DNA of 64,000 nt, taken from positions 19,196,770-19,260,769 of the forward strand of contig JASFXZ010000011.1 of the NCBI GenBank assembly GCA_032209605.1, in the 5' to 3' direction. Under the pieces are notes generated by a model. It made no database searches. It was given only the letters and a program-made list of their open reading frames with translations, and was not told the DNA's origin. The first letter of the stretch is position 1; every line of letters begins with the position of its first letter. Source of the stretch: Mactromeris polynyma. Taxonomy: Eukaryota > Mollusca > Bivalvia > Venerida > Mactridae. Made by a program: the position numbers and the translations under genes. Below are positions 57,865 through 64,000 of this stretch, piece by piece.

Positions 57865-59225
57865 GTGTGAGGGTAACCTATCATACGTGTACGATACCTG
57901 AAAACGTCGTGATTTTATGTCAGTAATAAACTTTATTATGGTCACATAGTATCCTACGACCACACACTTACAAACCAGACATTGCTACCTTACATGCGAG
58001 CCAGCTAGTAATAAAGTAAATAACCCTGTTCCCCTTTATAATACCAGTGGGTGTTTGTACGTATATTACGAACTACGCTTTCTGCATAAATCTAAATCGT
58101 ATTGCAATATCGTAAATTTCTCACCAAAACACAAGCATTTATTACAAGAGAAACTAAGTGATATAATCTAGAAATATTATACAAATACATTACAGTATTA
58201 CGCTGGCTATCTTAGATATGCCATTGAACAAAATGGTATATACCTATATGCCGATTAGTGTATTCTTTTTAAAATAAATCGACTGCTTCGCTGCATGCAT
58301 ACTAACAAGTCATGTCATTTTTAATCGGTTATCCAAATTAATTCTATTATACATAGGTCTTTGAAATCAGAAATCAATAACTTAAAAGGCGTTTTGCAAT
58401 ACAATTCGTAAAATCTAAGTTTATTGCCGTATCATTCACGATAAATGCCCTTACCCAGGCTTGTATCTTCTCAATTTGAGCGCCGCTGTACGATTTCCGA
58501 ACTCTTCTTTAAGTTACGTCATTTCCAGAAAACGTCAAATGTGATGTCACCATGTACTATAAGAAATATTTGCCCCATATGGCAATGCAAACGAAGTGAG
58601 CATATAGAGTTAATATTGTTTCCTGCTAGCAAATTGTGACAACACATGCTGCGTTTTCTTAAAACTATGTCACTTAAAGAAGAGTTTGCAAATCCCACAG
58701 CAGCGCTCATTTAAGCTTTTGCTGAAGTCATCTACCCGTATTTCATCACTGGTATAATAAAAATTCAACAACAAACGGTCATGCCATATATAGTGAAGTT
58801 ATTATGTCCAGATTTAGCTTACATAGTTATTTCTTTTAAAAGTTATGAATATAATATCAATTTAACATTTTGTAAATTAGGGACTAGGTTGCTACTGGTA
58901 CGTTGCCCGCGTGTGTAACTGTAGGTATGCGAGGTAAATTCAATGTTTTGATATTTGTGAGTAAATCTGAAGAATTGAGTGTAAGTGTTGAGTTCTGAGT
59001 GATGGTTTAATCAATACTTGACTTTAAACCCATACTCAAATTTTAAAGAAATTTAATCGAAAAAATTCTCAGGACTCGGTAATCATTGTGATTCATTTTG
59101 ACCACTCAAATATCAGCACATAAACTCAGCTGAGTAAAAGTTTGAATTCTGAGTGTTGAGTGGCGAGTTAAGGTTTAAACTCATACCCTAAAGTACATAG
59201 TAAAACGCTTTCATACAATGATACT
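57865..59225. other. Non-coding stretch, nothing seen
   Basis: AT-rich with small overlapping ORFs on both strands near 58.5 kb. 'gttgagttctgagt' and 'gagtgttgagtggcgagtt' near 58.99 and 59.15 kb suggest a short imperfect repeat around 'tttaaactcatac'. Confidence 0.35.
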
Positions 59226-59227
59226 TA

Positions 59228-59403
59228 CAGTCGGACCTCGTTCATTCGAATTCATCTGGCCGAAAATTTTATTTCGAATAATACATGGTTTCGAATAGCC
59301 AATTTCAAGTCTACGTGCGTAAGATACACCGGGACCTGATATTTAATTCGGATGAGACTAAGTATTCGGTTAGAGGTTTTGTCGAATAAACGATGTCAGA
59401 CTG
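59228..59403. mobile_element. MITE, CAGTCGGACCTCG family, intact copy
   Basis: TA|CAGTCGGACCTCGTTCATTC … AAACGATGTCAGACTG|TA, 176 bp. Inner dyads repeat 'ttcgaataatacatggtttc' and 'attcggttagagg'. Same family as 11585, 8845 and 57487. CAG…CTG with TA suggests pogo/Tigger-like mobilisation. Confidence 0.8.
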
Positions 59404-59409
59404 TATTTA

Positions 59410-59810
59410 TATAACATGAAATGGATCTTAAATCTCCGGACAATACGGTCAGTTTGCTTAAGTATTCTCTATTATACGCTGGCGATTTACGGATATTTCG
59501 ATTTTCAGACAAGACCAGACTACTATATATTAGTGCGGATTAGTATTTTGGTTTTTACGTTTAGTGTGTCTATTGTATTCGTAATTCTGTGTTACACTGG
59601 GGTATCTTCTAGAATAACTACGGTATATGGTTGCTTGTAGCACTTACAAGTCGAACGAGGTACAAAAGGATCATTATAAGCAATTTTTGCGTCGATGCGC
59701 AGGCTTATTTGTCAGTATTTAGTGTAAAGTACTTGGATGCGAAATTACTTAACAACCATGCTACATAGGAGATATTAAATATTTGTGGATTTAAAAATAT
59801 AGATTTACGG
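59410..59810. other. Non-coding stretch
   Basis: A 74-codon plus ORF (59416-59640) rich in hydrophobic residues is probably chance. It may include the 5' UTR of the small exon at 59815. Confidence 0.3.
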
Positions 59811-59814
59811 CAAA

Positions 59815-59829
59815 ATGACTCTACAAATC
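59815..59829 (+). CDS. Tiny possible first coding exon (MTLQI)
   Basis: ATGACTCTACAAATC followed by a strong donor GTAAGTG, phase 0. On its own this is weak, but phase and strand agree with the downstream exon at 61721, giving a junction MTLQI-GFQRKRETVEDV. It could be one of several alternative first exons. Confidence 0.3.
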
Positions 59830-60264
59830 GTAAGTGAAGTGTATTTTTCAAGTATAGTTTTGTTTTATCTCTATTTATGTTTTAAACAAATATTCTTCTG
59901 ATAATGTTGTGTTTTTTAAATTACGAAATTGGCGGAACGGAAAAATCGGAACGGTAAAACAAGAAAAATAACGGCATCCACGGAACCATACATATACATT
60001 TATTGCATACGATAAAAAATGGTCTGTAACCCTAGGTACGTACTAGAGCAATTTAACTTACAGCAGTGCACTCGTTTAAGGGGATTGTGACCGGCAAATC
60101 AATGTTTATCATTTTGTAGGCACTTAACCTTTGGATTTGACGATTGTTGTGTACGCTGAAACAAATAAAGTGGTTTTGAGTTCAAATTTAACAGAATTTG
60201 AAATAAAAATACGGACGATTGAACAACTGCCTTTCATTATATCTCTGTTGCCTTTCGTCTTGTA

Positions 60265-60445
60265 TTGGAAGTGATACAGCGCCTGACTAATGATCGAAAA
60301 GTCATGTGTTCGGACCCTACCTTAGTCTTGGTAAAACGCGAACTCCACAACCCCTGAATTGAGCGTAAGTTACCTGGGTAGTAGCAGGTGAGAGTGATTA
60401 ATATATGTTGTAAACTTGCTTGACAATCGATGTTAAATAAAAAAA
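60265..60445 (+). mobile_element. tRNA-derived SINE copy
   Basis: 'gtgatacagcgcctgactaatgatcg', 'gtgttcggaccctacc', 'gcgaactccacaacccctgaatt', 'gtagcaggtgagagtgattaatatatgttgtaaacttgcttg'. Follows the 46820 copy; the tail 'gagagtgattaatatatgttgtaaactt' is well kept. Confidence 0.7.
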
Positions 60446-60449
60446 GTTC

Positions 60450-61425
60450 AAACTGAACTAATACTGGAAATAAACCACGTCGGGTGTAAAGTATTTGTTA
60501 TGTCACAGCACCTGGTGTAATTGAGAAAAACATACCCCTTGATATGTCGGACACGTCTTCGTCCGTCTGTGTGTCTGTAGGACAGAGTATGTCACGCATT
60601 AGACGTTTTATCATGCGTTAAGATGTTAAAATAGTATTGTCTTGCAATAACCATGCATATACCTTGTATTAGCATATTCTAAGCTACATACTTTGATATA
60701 AGTACTGTTTATATAAATCTACAGAAAATAGTAATAGTACGATAAGATTCCAACGTTGTATTTGACTAAGCCTAAACTATTATCTACATTCACAACTTAT
60801 CAATATACTCAAGTGTATTGTTTTCTTGTTCCTATACATTAAGTATTGAACTGTTCAAGTCAAGTTCGCGACGTCAAACATGATTTGGTCATAGTTGTTT
60901 TTAAAGGAATGTTTCTGTTCATATTTATGAGCTTTTGTACTTCACTGAGTTCTGCTTTCGATGTATTTTGTCCTCAGTCTCTGATCCAATGGAGTGTCAG
61001 TCTCTTTCAGAAGAATAGACTAGAACTGGTTTATAAACCCTGGAACACTGGTTAGGTCAACTGGTCGCCGTAAATATCTAAAAAAGTGTTGAAAACAACG
61101 CCGATAATCATTAACATACACATGAACACGAGACAATAGTATCAGTTGTCTCTGAAGCCTGTAAAAATGGCCATATCCGTCAGGAACTGAAAATCAAACA
61201 AACTGCTCACATATGTATTACCTAATCAATACATACATTTTAATAACCATTGTCTCAAAATTGATTCGCATAAAATGTACCGACCGGAGATAGCTCCTGT
61301 ATCATATTATTTGTTAGTCTACATTCGTATGTCAGGAAGCCAGACATTTGTTTTCACTTGTAGCGTTTTTAAACAGACAATGGGTAAATAATTAGTAATA
61401 GTGGCCTATTCATGAGACTATTAAG
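60450..61425. other. Probable intron, nothing seen
   Basis: AT-rich; no repeat or ORF of note. Confidence 0.4.
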
Positions 61426-61469
61426 TTTACGGCCGAATGAATTTTATACAAAAAAAACAACATTAATTG

Positions 61470-61606
61470 ATGTTGATAGTGGTGATGATTATGACATCGA
61501 TTGTAGTAAGTACGACATAGATGATGATTATGACATCGATGGTGATTATTATGACATCGATGGTGATAATTATGACATCGATGGTAATGTTTATGACATC
61601 GATTAA
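61470..61606. repeat. ~24-27-bp repeat (gat.attatgacatcgatggt)
   Basis: Six imperfect units of 'tatgacatcgatggtgatta' just upstream of an exon. In one plus frame it encodes YDIDGD repeats up to a TAA. The frame starts at 61412 but has no other support, so I treat it as a repeat. Confidence 0.8.
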
Positions 61607-61720
61607 TAAAGAGTTTGACGATGATGTGTACAGATTATGCTGCTGATGTTGGAGATGATGAATTAGAATTATGGTAATGGCGTTTTTGGTGATGTTGATG
61701 GTTATTCTTTTTTATTTCAG

Positions 61721-61777
61721 GGATTTCAAAGGAAACGGGAGACAGTTGAGGATGTTATGAATAGTCCAAGAAACCAG
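61721..61777 (+). CDS. Internal exon, 19 codons, phase 0-0
   Basis: A strong acceptor (ttctttttttatttcag) and a strong donor (CAG|GTAAGTG) bound exactly 57 nt: GFQRKRETVEDVMNSPRNQ. Hydrophilic, no recognised family. Phase 0 on both sides suits splicing from the exons ending at 51004, 54825 or 59829. Followed by a minisatellite in the next intron. Confidence 0.55.
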
Positions 61778-61917
61778 GTAAGTGTGGATATCATTATATT
61801 ACAATAATAACCATATGTCAAACTCCTTAGATATTACGATACCATTAGTGCGCTAATTTAGCTCAGTAAGATCACATCTTGACGAGATGTTTCACACTAT
61901 AAATATTAATAAGTTAA

Positions 61918-62750
61918 GGTTTGTATGTCCTTTCCCTATAGCGGTACCCAGTTGACTTAGTTTGTATGTCCTTTCCCTATAGTGGTACCCAGTTGACTTA
62001 GTTTGTATGTCCTTTCCCTATAGCGGTACCCAGTTGACTTAGTTTGTATGTCCTTTCCCTATAGCGGTACCCAGTTGACTTAGTTTGTATGTCCTTTCCC
62101 TATAGCGGTACCCAGTTGACTTAGTTTGTATGTCCTTTGCCTATAGCGGTACCCAGTTGACTTAGTTTATATGTCCTTTGCCTATAGCGGTACCCAGTTG
62201 ACTTAGTTTGTATGTCCTTTGCCTATAGCGGTACCCAGTTGACTTAGTTTGTATGTCCTTTCCCTATAGCGGTACCCAGTTGACTTAGTTTGTATGTCCT
62301 TTGCCTATAGCGGTACACAGTTGACTTAGTTTGTATGTCATTTCCCTATAGCGGTACCCAGTTGACTTAGTTTGTATGTCCTTTCCCTATAGCGGTACCC
62401 AGTTGACTTAGTTTGTATGTCCTTTGCCTATAGCGGTACCCAGTTGACTTAGTTTGTATGTCCTTTGCCTATAGCGGTACCCAGTTGACTTAGTTTGTAT
62501 GTCCTTTCCCTATAGCGGTACCCAGTTGACTTAGTTTGTATGTCCTTTGCCTATAGCGGTACATAGTTGACTTAGTTTGTATGTCATTTCCCTATAGCGG
62601 TACCCAGTTGACATAGTTTGTATGTCCTTTCCCTATAGCGGTACCCAGTTGACTTAGTTTGTATGTCCTTTCCCTATAGCGGTACCCAGTGGACTTAGTT
62701 TGTATGTCCTTTGCCTATAGCGGTACCCAGTTGACTTAGTTTGTATGCTG
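61918..62750. repeat. 41-bp minisatellite, about 20 units
   Basis: The unit 'ttgtatgtcctttccctata' plus 'gcggtacccagttgacttagt' runs about 20 times. The main variable position is ttTCCC versus ttTGCC; rarer changes are tcAttt, acAcag and acATag. The string of variants could be read as a code between alleles. It lies in the intron after the exon at 61721. Confidence 0.95.
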
Positions 62751-62754
62751 GATA

Positions 62755-63938
62755 TAAAAACCTTACTGTGAGTCAATATATATCTGTCTGTTTATCTGGT
62801 AATTAATTTAACAAAACCTTCCACGTCTTAATAACGTAAACAACTTTTAGACTACAAAATATGACATACTGCTGTTAGCATTGTGTACACTCCAGCAAAT
62901 ACATAGTCTGTTGTCGGCATGCTTGAATCATTGGCGTCAGTGGAAATACTAGAACGTCCGATATAACCTATAATTTGATTCCATAAGTTTAACTTAAAGG
63001 TTCTTTTTCATCGATATTTCTGACACATTTTACACTACAAAGAAACTTCGACTTCTACACTATCGTACCAGTTCTATACGGGTTGTATATTATCAATGTA
63101 AACTCCAGTGTTCGACTTATTTGTAATTATTGACATATCGTCTTTTTTTCATTGAAAAGAAGAATTGCAATTTAATTCCCAAATTTGAATAACCCGAACG
63201 CTCGCTATTTTTAAAATAAACGTTTTTCCCACAGGGCCCTGTGTAATTGTCACTACGTGTGTATCGGTGACTCTACTGGGAGTAAGATAGACCGTTCCGT
63301 GAGAAATACTACGCTGCTCTTTAAGGCACATGCACATTTTTGTCTGAGTATATGAACTACTGAGAAAGCGGGCGCTATTTAATACATACGCATGTCTGTT
63401 ATTCGTTTTAACTAATAACAGTTTAACATTACCGCTATAATGAAATAATTTCACGTAAAAAAGTGCACACTTCTTAAATAATGTTTTCAGAACGTTCAAA
63501 GTTAGCTGATACCATTGAAATATCTCTTTTTAACATCCCGTATAAGATTGATCAAATCGTCAAATCATACACACTTAAACAATAACCAGACGCAAGTCAT
63601 GAGATTTGCGTGTTTAATTTTATAATCAATGTATAAAGTGACTGTACAAATCCATAACTCATACCTTAGGTATCAACTCATATATAGGTCACGAGCCCAT
63701 GTGGGATTTACCAATAGTGTGTTATATACCAGTATTTTGACCAGTTATAGTTTTCAATGAAATAACATAATATTTATATTGTATTTAACACAGTATTTGG
63801 GATTTCAACATTCTCTCGAATATTTGTGATAAACTTAGTGTGTGTTATTTTGTTTTGTTAAAGTTTCCGTATATAAAGAACGACAGGATTTTTACGACAA
63901 AATAAGCAAGTGAACATTTGTTTAAAACAATATAGAAA
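62755..63938. other. Non-coding stretch before a new start
   Basis: A minus-strand 116-codon ORF (63149-63499) has no recognisable domain and is probably chance. The last 100 bases up to 63938 may be a promoter and 5' UTR; 'ccgtatataaagaacg' at about 63868 contains a TATA-like TATATAAA. Confidence 0.35.
63867..63878 (+). promoter_or_regulatory. Possible TATA box upstream of the exon at 63939
   Basis: 'gtatataaag' about 65-70 bases before the ATG at 63939. The placement is reasonable for a short 5' UTR; no other evidence. Confidence 0.3.
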
Positions 63939-64000
63939 ATGGCGTCGTGCAGGGAAGCGGAATCTCCCGTTATGGAGAAATTCTATCAGTTAAGAGGAAT
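63939..64000 (+). CDS. Start of a protein-coding gene or alternative first exon, cut by the window edge
   Basis: ATG in a good context (agaaaATGG) opens MASCREAESPVMEKFYQLRG and runs to the edge. Codon composition is G+C-richer than the flanks, as in the exon at 50723. The partial sequence is not enough to name it. It may be another first exon of the gene represented at 50.7-61.8 kb, or a new gene. Confidence 0.5.
   Translation, partial: MASCREAESPVMEKFYQLRG

Noticed and set aside
61412..61606. Acidic YDIDGD repeat protein
   Set aside because: Short frame of a 24-27-bp repeat next to an exon; no splice or start support.
26589..62750. CRISPR-like regular repeats (36, 32 and 41 bp arrays)
   Set aside because: Units are directly adjacent without unique spacers, in eukaryotic DNA with introns; they are mini/microsatellites.
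63149..63499. Minus-strand ORF of 116 aa
   Set aside because: No recognisable domain or signals; composition like the surrounding non-coding DNA.

Overview
The window reads as nuclear DNA of an animal with intron-rich genes, most likely a mollusc and probably a bivalve. The base composition is AT-rich. Coding signal comes as short exons with GT/AG borders. A metazoan tRNA-His(GTG) gene is present. Several dispersed repeats look like those I know from bivalve genomes: the 'agctcacctga...gtgctcatggtgagct' type, the 'tatggagcggacacga...ctgacagac' type and the 'ctggctggttatc..acttg.ccgagatatt' type. These are recollections, not searches. No bacterial operon, phage or CRISPR signal is present.

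Layout. 0-4.1 kb: a PIF/Harbinger-type locus, with a HARBI1-like transposase on the minus strand and a divergent three-exon gene on the plus strand whose exons join in matching phase; a 200-bp MITE sits in its first intron. 4.1-17.5 kb: mostly non-coding, with a 17-bp minisatellite, two possible terminal exons and several TA-flanked MITEs. 17.8-20.1 kb (minus): two phase-matched exons of a protein with an HEFAH zincin motif, and a small C2H2 zinc-finger ORF whose C-terminal coding end is triplicated in 217-bp tandem copies. 20.4-21.1 kb: a decayed non-LTR retrotransposon 3' end. 21.6-22.6 kb: an old bivalve-type repeat split by a foldback element. 26.6-27.7 kb: a 36-bp minisatellite of 32 units, open in three frames.

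28.7-29.3 kb: the first two coding exons of a gelsolin-like actin-binding protein (start MAGLTKPKQYDWKDSNLALF), with no further gelsolin exon seen. 30.0-39.6 kb: five full and one partial copy of a ~1.8-kb tandem repeat, followed by a diverged copy to ~40.9 kb. Each unit carries a terminal-exon-like acidic tail entered in one splice phase. The diverged copy and two more cassettes at 41.4 and 41.8 kb share that phase. 45.4-46.2 kb: a 32-bp satellite inside a TIR element. 48.6 kb: tRNA-His.

50.7-64 kb (plus): several separate ATG-bearing exons (50723, 54739, 59815, 63939). The first three end at phase-0 donors, and an internal phase-0 exon lies at 61721. They could be alternative first exons of a gene running off the right edge, or starts of separate genes; I do not recognise the product. 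A 41-bp minisatellite of about 20 units follows at 61.9-62.7 kb. A tRNA-derived SINE family (about seven copies) and two or three pogo/Tigger-like MITE families recur throughout.
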